From assembly GCA_005885165.1 (NCBI GenBank), contig VAXR01000117.1, forward strand, positions 1 to 19,247: a stretch of 19,247 nucleotides of DNA. Reading direction: 5' to 3'. Numbering within the stretch: the first letter of the stretch is position 1; every line of letters begins with the position of its first letter. Of this stretch, positions 6,726-13,390 are shown piece after piece. Source of the DNA: Actinomycetota bacterium (GTDB taxonomy: Bacteria > Actinomycetota > Thermoleophilia > Solirubrobacterales > Thermoleophilaceae). Made by a program: the position numbers and the translations under genes. Below the pieces are notes generated by a model. The model worked only from the letters and a program-made list of their open reading frames with translations, was not told where the DNA came from and searched no databases.

Positions 6726-7847
6726 ATGCCGCAGCGCAAGACCAAGCGCGGCGCCGACCGCACCCCGCTCGAGCTCGAGACTGACGTAATGATCTGCGGC
6801 GCGAGCTTCGCCGGGCTCGCCGTGGCGCGCGAGCTCCAGGGCTCCGGGGCGCGCGTCCTGATCGTGGATCGCTACGAGATCGGGGAGCGCCAGACGTCCG
6901 CCTGCGCCGCCCCGACCGCGTGGCTCGAGGCGATCGGGCTCGAGGACTCGATCCGGCAGACGTTCGGCGACCTCGTCGTGCACACGCCCCACGGGACATG
7001 CCGCTTCCGCCTGCCCTGGACCTTCTCCACATTCGACTACCCGGAGCTTTGCTCTCTGCTTTACGCGCAATGCGACGCGCGGTTCGAGACCGCGAAGGTG
7101 GACGGCCGTACCGGCTTCACCGTCCACACCGACCGGGGAGACGTGACCGCGCCGCTCGTGGTCGACGCGCTCGGCTGGCGGCGGGTGCTCGGCGAGGGCT
7201 ACCAGCCCCCGGACGCGCCGCTGTCGCGCGGGCTGGAGGTCCACCCTTGGCGGTCGGACACCGACCTCGAGATCTGGATCGACCGGCGCTACGTGCCGGC
7301 CGGCTACGGCTGGAGCTTCCCGGCGCGCGACGAGATCCGGATCGGCGTGGGCTCGTTCGACCCGCGATTCCACGTGCGCGAGACCACCGAGCTCCTCGCC
7401 GAGGACCTGAGCGCCGACGCCGTGCGCTACCAGGGCAACTGGATCCCGCACCGGCTGCGCGACGCCGTTGAGGACGGCGTGTTCTTCGTCGGCGACTCGG
7501 CGGGCCACTGCCTGCCGCTGACGGCCGAGGGCATCCGCACCGCCTTCTACTTCGGGATCGCGTGCGGCCGCGAGCTGCGCGCGGTGCTCGAGGGCCGCCG
7601 CTCACGCGACGAGGCGCTGCGCAGCTACGGAGCGTTCAGCGCGGCGCACGAGTGGAAGTTCCGCTGGATGCTCCGCGCGCAGCGAATCGTGCCGCGCATC
7701 CCCCCGCGCCTGCTCGGGCCCGCCGTTCGCGCGATGAGCACGAAGCGCTTCGTGGACTGGTCGTTCGGCCACTACCTGGAGATCGCGCCGCCCTCGTTCG
7801 CCGGCGAGCGCCGGCCCGCGCCGGAGGCGATGCGGGCGGCGGCCTAG
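6726..7847 (+). CDS. FAD-dependent oxidoreductase, geranylgeranyl-reductase type
   Basis: The protein has 373 residues. The N-terminal Rossmann motif is CGASFAG (24-30) with VLIVDR ending in Asp48, which binds the FAD ribose. The second FAD motif FFVGDSAGHCLPLTAEGIRTA (253-273) has the GD dipeptide (256-257) and the downstream pattern of the geranylgeranyl reductase / PHBH-like group, which reduces isoprenoid double bonds or hydroxylates. The C-terminal part (WKFRWMLRAQRIVPRIPPRL) is typical of the reductase branch. There is no second Rossmann fold for NAD(P)H and no TM segment. ATG 6726 is preferred because the alternative ATG 6789 would remove most of the first beta strand. It is divergent from rpsA with a 5-bp gap. 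A lipid or quinone substrate is inference. Confidence 0.85.
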   Translation: MPQRKTKRGADRTPLELETDVMICGASFAGLAVARELQGSGARVLIVDRYEIGERQTSACAAPTAWLEAIGLEDSIRQTFGDLVVHTPHGTCRFRLPWTFSTFDYPELCSLLYAQCDARFETAKVDGRTGFTVHTDRGDVTAPLVVDALGWRRVLGEGYQPPDAPLSRGLEVHPWRSDTDLEIWIDRRYVPAGYGWSFPARDEIRIGVGSFDPRFHVRETTELLAEDLSADAVRYQGNWIPHRLRDAVEDGVFFVGDSAGHCLPLTAEGIRTAFYFGIACGRELRAVLEGRRSRDEALRSYGAFSAAHEWKFRWMLRAQRIVPRIPPRLLGPAVRAMSTKRFVDWSFGHYLEIAPPSFAGERRPAPEAMRAAA

Positions 7848-7854
7848 AAGCCTC

Positions 7855-7870
7855 GGCGCCACCGGGCGCC
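7855..7870 (+). terminator. Hairpin after the FAD oxidoreductase gene
   Basis: GGCGCC (7855-7860), loop ACCG and GGCGCC (7865-7870) form a perfect 6-bp GC stem 7 bp after the stop codon. The only T-run (CTTTTG, about 7888-7893) is 18 nt further on. Termination here is plausible but not certain. Confidence 0.45.
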
Positions 7871-7960
7871 TGCACCGGTCGCCTGAGCTTTTGAGACTTC
7901 CCTCGGTATGCGATGGAAACTCCGAAGAGCGGTTGGTGGAGGCGGCCCGGGGCATCGCCG

Positions 7961-7988
7961 TTGACCCTCCGTTTTGGACATTTAGCTC
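7961..7988 (+). promoter_or_regulatory. Sigma-70-like promoter candidate in the gene-free stretch
   Basis: TTGACC (7961-7966) matches five of six -35 consensus bases. TTAGCT (7982-7987) or TAGCTC (7983-7988) lies 15-16 bp later as an imperfect -10. The region is more AT-rich than its surroundings. It lies upstream of the stem-loop series at 8025-8187 and of no recognised plus-strand gene, so any transcript would be non-coding or encode something not recognised. Confidence 0.3.
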
Positions 7989-7994
7989 CAGGTC

Positions 7995-8190
7995 TCCCAG
8001 GATTGGCCGACAAGGGGGCAGTCTGTTACGTACGTGCCGGTTCCGTAACGGCCCGTTCGATCTGAGCAGGGGCTCTGCCAGGGGCCCTCAGTCCGTCACG
8101 TTCCCGTACCGATTCGTTCGCCCGCCGGTCCCCGCGTCCCGGCTTTCGGTGGAACGTGCGAGGCAGGACGGGAGGGTGCTCCCCTCCTTC
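7995..8190 (+). ncRNA. Candidate structured RNA in the 412-bp gene-free stretch
   Basis: The stretch 7848-8259 has no gene that I can recognise on either strand. Four successive perfect stems occur in it: GTTACG 8025-8030 with CGTAAC 8044-8049; CTGAG 8062-8066 with CTCAG 8087-8091; CACGTTCC 8097-8104 with GGAACGTG 8151-8158; GGAGGG 8171-8176 with CCCTCC 8182-8187. The last could terminate a transcript or serve as a terminator for the opposing 8260-8571 gene. The promoter-like sequence at 7961-7988 would start a transcript near 7995. The ends and the strand are inferred. I could not match it to RNase P, tmRNA, SRP, 6S or a known riboswitch. GGTGGAACGTGCG (8149-8161) resembles part of a T-box antiterminator but lacks the strict TGGNACCGCG. 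Confidence 0.22.
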
Positions 8191-8259
8191 GTCGCCCTCA
8201 TGAGGCGCTGGCTCGAGCTGATCGGATTGAGCTGGGTTGGGGAAGCGCCCGAGCCCGAC

Positions 8260-8571
8260 CTAAAACCCTCGCCGCTCGCGCGCTGCCGGGTCCGGCCCGC
8301 GCGGCCCGGCCGTGCGGTGGCGGAACCAGTAGCCGGCGAGCCAGACGACGGAGAGCACGATCGCGGTACCCGACGCCACGGCGGCGTCGGCGAACTTCAT
8401 GCTGCCGACCACGCCGAAGAAGAGGTAGACCACGACCAGCCCGCCGCAGATGGCGATCGCCGCGGCGACAGCCGTCCGCAGGTAGCGGCTGCGGTCCTCC
8501 GCGCGGCGCTCGCCCTGGCGCCGGTCGGGGATCCTGCGCCTTTCCTCGATAACCGGGGGCTCAACCGTCAT
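8260..8571 (-). CDS. Small two-TM membrane protein of unknown function
   Basis: The protein has 103 residues from ATG 8571. Residues 1-30 are charged (EERRRIPDRRQGERRAEDRSRY), so they probably face the cytoplasm. Two hydrophobic segments follow: TAVAAAIAICGGLVVVYLFF (about 33-52) and ASGTAIVLSVVWLAGYWF (about 66-83). The tail is Arg-rich (RHRTAGPRGPD, ending ARERRGF). No domain was recognised. I prefer this start because upstream codons in the frame have no coding character and a TANNNT motif lies 10 nt before it. It is the only gene between the candidate RNA stretch and the YdcZ-type transporter gene, 97 bp from the latter's stop. Confidence 0.65.
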   Translation of the reverse strand: MTVEPPVIEERRRIPDRRQGERRAEDRSRYLRTAVAAAIAICGGLVVVYLFFGVVGSMKFADAAVASGTAIVLSVVWLAGYWFRHRTAGPRGPDPAARERRGF

Positions 8572-8580
8572 CTCAATAAA

Positions 8581-8623
8581 GATCGTAACCCCGCCCCTGG
8601 ACCTTTGCCACCCCCCGACGATC
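8581..8623 (-). promoter_or_regulatory. Promoter region of the 8260-8571 gene with inverted repeat
   Basis: TACGAT on the minus strand (8587-8582) ends 10 nt before ATG 8571. It overlaps one arm of a 6-bp inverted repeat, GATCGT (8581-8586) and ACGATC (8618-8623), with a 31-bp spacer. The repeat could be a pair of protein-binding half-sites, but it is short and may be chance. Confidence 0.25.
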
Positions 8624-8668
8624 TCGACTACGAGCCAAGGTCGACGGGCTGCTGCCGGACCGGTCGGG

Positions 8669-9109
8669 CTACTCCCGGACGACGAGGAACACGCCGGCTG
8701 CCAGGAGCGCAACGCCTACCAGGCGGCCGATCGTGATCGGCTTCTGGGCGAGCCCGAAGGCGCCGACGCGGTCGAGCACGACCGCCGTGGACAGCTGGCC
8801 GGCGATCGTCGCGGCCGTCACGCCGCCGGCGCCGAGCGTCCGCACGCTCACCAACACGGTCGTGACGTACGCGGCGCCCAGCAGCCCGCCGGTGAAGTAG
8901 TACCAGGCCAGCCCGCTCGCGCCGGAGAGCTTCACCTCAGCCCCGCTGACCGCCGTGATCGCCAGCAGGATCGCGGTGCCGATCAGGAACGAGATCGACG
9001 CGGCAGCGAACGTGCCCACCGCCTTGCCGAGCTTGGAGTTGATCGGCGCCTGCATGGCCACCAGTCCTCCCGCGCACGCGGTCAGCGCGACCGCCACCCC
9101 CGGCTTCAC
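8669..9109 (-). CDS. YdcZ-type DMT-superfamily membrane transporter (DUF606)
   Basis: The protein has 146 residues and about five TM helices, the half-size length of the YdcZ/DUF606 family within the drug/metabolite transporter superfamily. Family features are the start AGGLVAMQAPINSKLGK, then ISFLIGTAILL, WYYFTGGLLGAAYVTTVLVS, and the second half TIAGQLSTAVVLDRVGAFGL with GVALLAAGVFLVV at the end. Half-size members probably act as dimers; the substrate is unknown. The GTG start at 9109 overlaps the polA TGA as GTGA, so translation is probably coupled to polA. No function link to DNA polymerase I is known to me, so the coupling may only set expression level. Confidence 0.88.
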   Translation of the reverse strand: MKPGVAVALTACAGGLVAMQAPINSKLGKAVGTFAAASISFLIGTAILLAITAVSGAEVKLSGASGLAWYYFTGGLLGAAYVTTVLVSVRTLGAGGVTAATIAGQLSTAVVLDRVGAFGLAQKPITIGRLVGVALLAAGVFLVVRE

Positions 9110-11706
9110 TTCGCCGCCAGCCAGTTCTCACCCGACCCGACGTCGACGGCCAGCGGCGGATCGAGGTCGTAGGCGGCGACCATCTCGCGCACCACGATCT
9201 CGGAGGCGGCCTCGACCTCCGACTCCGGACCCTCAAACAGGAGCTCGTCGTGGATCTGGAGCACGTGCCGCGTGTCGAGCCCGGCGTCGCGCAGGGCGTC
9301 GTGGCAGCGGACCATCGCCACCTTGATGATGTCGGCGGCGGACCCCTGGATCGGCGTGTTCACCGCGAGTCGCTCCCCGAGCGAGCGGGTCTGCCACTTG
9401 CCCGAGCGCAGCTCGGGGATTCGCCGGCGGCGGCCGAAGAGCGTGGTCACGTAGCCGTCGGCCGTGGCCTCCGCGATCGTCGTCTCGATGTACTCCTTGA
9501 CCTTCGGGAAGCGGGCCAGGTAGCGCTCGATGAACTCCGCCGCCTCCTCCTGGGGGATGTCGAGCCGGTCGGCGAGGCCGAACGCAGAGAGCCCGTAGAC
9601 GATCCCGAAGTTGATCATCTTGGCCTTGGAGCGCGTGCCGGGGTCGACCTTCTCCGGCGGGATGCCGAACATCTCGCCGGCCGTCGCCGCGTGGACGTCC
9701 TCGCCGCGGGCGAAGATGTCCTTCAGCACCTGCTCGCCGCAGACGTGCGCGAGCACGCGCAACTCCACCTGCGAGTAGTCGGCCGAGATCAGCCGGCAGC
9801 CCTCCTCGGCCACGAAGCACGAGCGGATCTCGCGGCCCAGCTCCGTGCGGATCGGGATGTTCTGGAGGTTCGGGTCGGTGCTCGACAGGCGGCCGGTAGT
9901 GGTCGCGGTCTGGTTGAAGGTCGTATGCAGGCGGCTCTGCTCGTCGACGAGCTCCGGAAGGGCGTCCATGTACGTGCTCTCGAGCTTCGAGAGCTCGCGC
10001 CAGGTCTCGACCTTCTCGACGATCGGGTGCTCCCCGCGGATGGCCTGGAGGACGCGGGCGTCGGTCGAGAAGCCGGTCTTGCCGCGGCGCTTCTTCGAGA
10101 GGCCGAGCTTCACGAACAGCACCTCCGCGAGCTGCTGCGGCGATCCGATCGTGAACTCCTCGCCGGCGAGGTCCCAGACCTCACGCTCCAGGGCCGCGAT
10201 CCGCTCCTGCACCTTTGCCGAGATGTCCGCGAGCCGGGCCGTGTCCAGCTTGACGCCCGCGCGCTCCATCTCGATCAGGACCTCCACGAGCGGCAGCTCG
10301 ACCTCGCGGAAGAGCCTCGTGAGCCCCTCGCGCTCGAGCTCGTCCCGCTGGCGCGCGGCCAGCGCGCGGGTGACAACCGCCCGCTCGGCGAGGCCGTCGC
10401 CGCCCTCGATCCGAGCGCCGATGCCCTCGCGGTCGGTGAGCTCCACCAGTGGATAGGCGCGGCCCGCCGGGTCGAGCAGGTAGGCGGCCACGAGCGTGTC
10501 GTGCTCGAGCGTGGGCGCCTCGCAGGGGTCTTCCGACGCGGCGAGCGTCTTCCAGTCGTGCGCCACGAGCGGCGTGTCGCCCCACGAGAGCGCGATCGCG
10601 GCGAGCGTCTCGGCCTCGCCCACGAGCACGTCGCCGCCTGCGTACGCCGCGAACTGGAGCGGCGGCTCCGGGCCCACCGGCAGCTCGTCCTCGGGGCGCG
10701 CGGCACGCTCGGCCGCCAGCGTGGCGAGCTCGCCTTCGATCTTCGCGAGGTCCGACGGCGACGCCTCGACCGCGCGGGCCTCGATCTCCTCGTCGTGGCG
10801 CTCGCGGGGCGCGGCCCCGTCCTCGCCCAGCGCCTCCTCGAGCCGCTCGAGGGGTGCGCGGAGCTCGAACTCCCGGAAGAACTCGCGCAGGCGCGAGCGG
10901 TCGGGCGGCTCCGCGAGGTACTCGTCCAGGTCGATGTCCACGTCGATGTCCCGAACCGCGGTCGCCAGCTGCTTGGACACGCGGGCGTCGTCGGCGTGGT
11001 TGGTCAGGTTCTCCTTGCGCTTGGCGCCGGAGATCTGGTCGACGTTCTCGAGCACCGCCTCGAGGCTGCCGAAGCGCTGGAGGAGCTCCGACGCGGTCTT
11101 GTCGCCGATTCCGGGGACGCCCGGGATGTTGTCCGAGGTGTCGCCCTTGAGCCCGTAGAAGTCGGGAATCAGCTCCGGCGGGATGCCGTACCGCTCGATC
11201 ACGGTCTCGCGGTCGTACACCTTGGTCTCGGTGATGCCGCGGCTCGTGGCCATCACCTTCACGCCGCCCTCGACCAGCTGGAAGGTGTCGCGGTCGCCGG
11301 TCACGATCATCACGTCGATGCCCTCCTCGCGCGCGCGTGTGGCGAGCGTGGCGATCACGTCGTCCGCCTCATAGCCGGGGACCTTGATGTTGCGGTACCC
11401 GAAGGCCTCGACAAGCGGCTGCATGTGGGGCCACTGCTCGGCGAGGAGGTCGGGCCGCTCCCGGCGGCCGGCCTTGTAGTCCTCGGAGATCTCGTCCCTG
11501 CCCGACATGCCGGCGTCCCAGACGACCAGCGTCCTCCGGGGGCCGTACTCGGTGAGGATCTTCACCAGCATCGAGGCGAACCCGAAGATCGCGTTGGTCG
11601 GCACGCCGCGGGAGGTGGCGATCGACTCGGGAAGGGCGAAGAAGGCGCGGTAGACGAGGCTGTTCCCGTCGATCAGGAACAGCTCGCGGGAGTCATCGGC
11701 GGCCAC
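9106..11706 (-). CDS. polA: DNA polymerase I
   Basis: Pol I fills gaps after excision repair and removes Okazaki primers. The protein is 866 residues. Residues about 8-265 are the 5'-3' flap nuclease (FLIDGNSLVYRAFF, GYEADDVIATLA, VTGDRDTFQLV, LKGDTSDNIPGVPGIGDKTA). The middle region (about 340-480) is a degenerate 3'-5' exonuclease: the DxE motif and the Yxx(x)D motif are not seen, although HDTLVAAYLLDP survives. The polymerase domain has motif A DYSQVELRVLAH with Asp643, the O-helix RSKAKMINFGIVYG (Phe700, Tyr704) and motif C QIHDELLFE (His819, Asp820). Proofreading is therefore predicted to be absent, as in Taq and mycobacterial Pol I. The start is GTG 11706, 17 bp after the DUF35 gene. 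The 3' end overlaps the YdcZ-type gene. Confidence 0.98.
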   Translation of the reverse strand: MAADDSRELFLIDGNSLVYRAFFALPESIATSRGVPTNAIFGFASMLVKILTEYGPRRTLVVWDAGMSGRDEISEDYKAGRRERPDLLAEQWPHMQPLVEAFGYRNIKVPGYEADDVIATLATRAREEGIDVMIVTGDRDTFQLVEGGVKVMATSRGITETKVYDRETVIERYGIPPELIPDFYGLKGDTSDNIPGVPGIGDKTASELLQRFGSLEAVLENVDQISGAKRKENLTNHADDARVSKQLATAVRDIDVDIDLDEYLAEPPDRSRLREFFREFELRAPLERLEEALGEDGAAPRERHDEEIEARAVEASPSDLAKIEGELATLAAERAARPEDELPVGPEPPLQFAAYAGGDVLVGEAETLAAIALSWGDTPLVAHDWKTLAASEDPCEAPTLEHDTLVAAYLLDPAGRAYPLVELTDREGIGARIEGGDGLAERAVVTRALAARQRDELEREGLTRLFREVELPLVEVLIEMERAGVKLDTARLADISAKVQERIAALEREVWDLAGEEFTIGSPQQLAEVLFVKLGLSKKRRGKTGFSTDARVLQAIRGEHPIVEKVETWRELSKLESTYMDALPELVDEQSRLHTTFNQTATTTGRLSSTDPNLQNIPIRTELGREIRSCFVAEEGCRLISADYSQVELRVLAHVCGEQVLKDIFARGEDVHAATAGEMFGIPPEKVDPGTRSKAKMINFGIVYGLSAFGLADRLDIPQEEAAEFIERYLARFPKVKEYIETTIAEATADGYVTTLFGRRRRIPELRSGKWQTRSLGERLAVNTPIQGSAADIIKVAMVRCHDALRDAGLDTRHVLQIHDELLFEGPESEVEAASEIVVREMVAAYDLDPPLAVDVGSGENWLAAK

Positions 11707-11712
11707 GGGTTG

Positions 11713-11718
11713 ATCTTA
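11713..11718 (-). promoter_or_regulatory. Possible -10 element for polA
   Basis: TAAGAT on the minus strand ends 6 nt before the polA GTG, inside the 17-bp gap after the DUF35 gene. No Shine-Dalgarno is visible there, so a leaderless polA transcript is plausible in addition to read-through from the thiolase/DUF35 pair. The same hexamer occurs upstream of the malic enzyme gene (15434-15439). Confidence 0.35.
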
Positions 11719-11723
11719 GGCAG

Positions 11724-12134
11724 CTAGGCGGGCTCGAACCCGAGCAGCGTCAGCCCCGTCTCCGGCTCGCGCCGCAGCTCCACGTGCACTTCCTGCCCGA
11801 TCGCGAGCGACTCGTAGGGGGCGTTGACGATGCCCGGGAGCACAGCCTCCCCGAGCTCCGTCAGCGCCAGCACGGCGGGCGCCCGGAAGCGAGCCGCCGT
11901 CTCCTGGGTTGTGAACGCGTGCAGGCGGCCGCGCCGCGGCAGCTCGACCCACTCTTGCGGGGCGCCGCAGCCGGGGCAGCGCACTCGTGGCGGAAAGCTC
12001 GTTCGACGGCAGGTCTCGCAGCGCGTCGTCGCGAGGCTGCCATCCTCGGCCAGCCGCCGGTAGAACTCGCGCGCCGCGGGGTCCATGTCGCGGACGAGGT
12101 ACTTCGCCGGCGCTGGAGGCGGCGGGCCATTCAC
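11724..12134 (-). CDS. DUF35 Zn-ribbon / OB-fold partner of the thiolase-like protein
   Basis: The protein has 136 residues. Residues 20-31 (AAREFYRRLAED) form the N-terminal helix. A rubredoxin-like zinc ribbon follows with Cys39, Cys42, Cys53 and Cys56 (CETC / CPGC). An OB-fold comes next (WVELPRRGRLHAFTTQE, APAVLALTELGEAVLPGIV). DUF35 proteins nearly always sit beside a thiolase-superfamily gene and bind it; some are required for its activity. Here the GTG start (12134) overlaps the thiolase TGA as GTGA, so the two are probably made in equal amounts. The stop is 17 bp before polA. Confidence 0.93.
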   Translation of the reverse strand: MNGPPPPAPAKYLVRDMDPAAREFYRRLAEDGSLATTRCETCRRTSFPPRVRCPGCGAPQEWVELPRRGRLHAFTTQETAARFRAPAVLALTELGEAVLPGIVNAPYESLAIGQEVHVELRREPETGLTLLGFEPA

Positions 12135-13339
12135 GCAAAGCCCTCCAGCACCGCAACCGCCGATCCGTTCATCATCCCGTGCTCGGCCTGAACGAGCCCG
12201 ACTGCGGCGCCGTCGATCTGGCGCTCGCCCGCCTGGGCGGTGAGCTGCTCGAACAGCTCTCCGATCATCAGGAGCGGCGTCGCCTGCGGCGGGTGACCGA
12301 GCGACAACCGCCCGCCGCTCGGGTTGATCGGAAGCTGTCCGCCGGGCGCGGTCTCGCCGCGGGCGACCGCAGCCGCCGCCTCCCCAGACGCGAAGAAGCC
12401 CATCGCCTCGTAGGTCATCAGCTCGGCGTGGGCGAAGGCTCCGTAGACCTCCGCGAGGTCGAGGTCCTCGCGCCTCCGGCTCGCGCGTTCGAGCGCCTGG
12501 TCAGTCGACTCCCCGATCCACGGGTACCGGGTCAGGTCCTTGCCGAACGGGATGAAGTTCGAGCCGTCGTGGCATTCCCCCCAGCCGGTCACCACCGCGC
12601 CACTCAGCTTCCGCCGCCGGGCGAGCTCCGCCGAGACAACCACGACGGCCGCCGCGCCGTCGGACCAGGACGGCGCCTCGAGCTTGTGGATGGGCGGCGC
12701 GACCACCCGCGAGCCGAGCACGTCCTCGACCGTGATCGGTTCACGGAACTCAGCACGGGGATTGCCCGCGGCGTTGCGGCGCAGGAGCACCGGCAGCTCG
12801 GCGACGAGCTCAGGCGCGATCGAGTGATCGTGGAGATAGCGCTGGGCCGCGAGGGCGTAGCACGGCAGCGCCGTGATCACGCCATATGGGCCGAGGTAGG
12901 AGCCGTACATCGCGCTCAGGAGCAGGACGCGGTCGAGGTCGCCGCAGTCCATTCCGTCCCGGAACCGCCGGCGCTCGGCCTGTGCGCCGATCACCGCGGC
13001 GACATCGAGGTGCCCCAGGGCCACGTCCTGGCAGGCGGCTTTGAAGGCGAGCATCGAGCTCGTGCCGCCGTTCTCGACCTCGACGAGCGCCCGCAGCTCG
13101 AGCCCGAGCCGTTCGGCAACGCGCTGCGGATGGATCGGCGCCTGCGCGCGAGCGTAGCCCTCGGGCACCGAGTAGACGCCCTCGACGGCTGAGTGGTCCA
13201 TGCCGCTTCGCTCGAGCGCCTCATCGAGCGCATCCAGCGCGAGGTCGGTCGGCGACCGGCCGGGGTGCCGGCCGACTGGGGGCGCGCCGAAGCCGGCGAC
13301 GACCGGGCGCTCGAGCCGGTCACGGCCAAACCCGCTCAT
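12131..13339 (-). CDS. Thiolase-superfamily protein lacking the catalytic cysteines (SCP-x / lipid-transfer type)
   Basis: The protein has 402 residues from ATG 13339. The fold is shown by PVVAGFGAPPVGRHPGRSPTD, DGAAAVVVVSAELA, AEVYGAFAHAELMTYEAMGFF and NPSGGRLSLGHPPQATPLL, which match SCP-x type thiolases and their 'lipid-transfer protein' relatives. The nucleophile position normally reads like CA(S/T)G; here residues 88-96 read VENGGTSSM, so Gly92 replaces Cys. The C-terminal CxG is replaced by EHGMMNGSA. The His of GHP is present. The protein therefore cannot be an ordinary thiolase. Cys-less homologues paired with DUF35 include the Ltp2-type aldolase that shortens steroid side chains by retro-aldol cleavage; a similar C-C lyase role is inference. 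It diverges from the VOC gene across a 51-bp gap with a palindrome. Confidence 0.9.
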   Translation of the reverse strand: MSGFGRDRLERPVVAGFGAPPVGRHPGRSPTDLALDALDEALERSGMDHSAVEGVYSVPEGYARAQAPIHPQRVAERLGLELRALVEVENGGTSSMLAFKAACQDVALGHLDVAAVIGAQAERRRFRDGMDCGDLDRVLLLSAMYGSYLGPYGVITALPCYALAAQRYLHDHSIAPELVAELPVLLRRNAAGNPRAEFREPITVEDVLGSRVVAPPIHKLEAPSWSDGAAAVVVVSAELARRRKLSGAVVTGWGECHDGSNFIPFGKDLTRYPWIGESTDQALERASRRREDLDLAEVYGAFAHAELMTYEAMGFFASGEAAAAVARGETAPGGQLPINPSGGRLSLGHPPQATPLLMIGELFEQLTAQAGERQIDGAAVGLVQAEHGMMNGSAVAVLEGFA

Positions 13340-13350
13340 CGCGCGCGAGG

Positions 13351-13381
13351 GTAATAGCTTTGTGGCGAGGCCCTGGCCTCG
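13351..13381. promoter_or_regulatory. Divergent promoter region with a perfect 16-bp palindrome (operator candidate)
   Basis: The 51-bp gap between the thiolase and VOC genes has an AT-rich core (GTAATAGCTTTGTGG, 13351-13365) with TANNNT on the plus strand (TAGCTT, 13355-13360) and TATTAC on the minus strand. Next to it is CGAGGCC-CT-GGCCTCG (13366-13381), a perfect 7-2-7 inverted repeat. It sits between the possible plus-strand -10 and the VOC start, where a repressor would block transcription. No regulator gene lies in the window next to it. Confidence 0.45.
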
Positions 13382-13390
13382 AGCACATCC

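Noticed and set aside
7905..7950. Fluoride riboswitch (TGCGATGGAAACTCCG)
   Set aside because: The GCGATG core is present but the closing pairs and the downstream pseudoknot sequence are not. No fluoride-related gene is adjacent.
8050..8070. tRNA T-loop-like sequence (GTTCGATC)
   Set aside because: The flanking bases cannot form the 5-bp T stem, and no acceptor stem or anticodon arm fits.
8140..8200. T-box riboswitch
   Set aside because: GGTGGAACGTGCG resembles the antiterminator but does not contain TGGNACCGCG. No Stem I or specifier loop was recognised, and no tRNA-synthetase or amino-acid gene follows on that strand.
7891..8736. A 281-codon plus-strand frame over the gene-free stretch
   Set aside because: Its second half is antisense to the 8260-8571 membrane protein gene, and the first half shows no domain or regular coding composition.
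9250..11727. An 825-codon plus-strand open frame
   Set aside because: It is exactly antisense to polA, whose motifs are complete. The composition is typical of a mirror frame in high-GC DNA.
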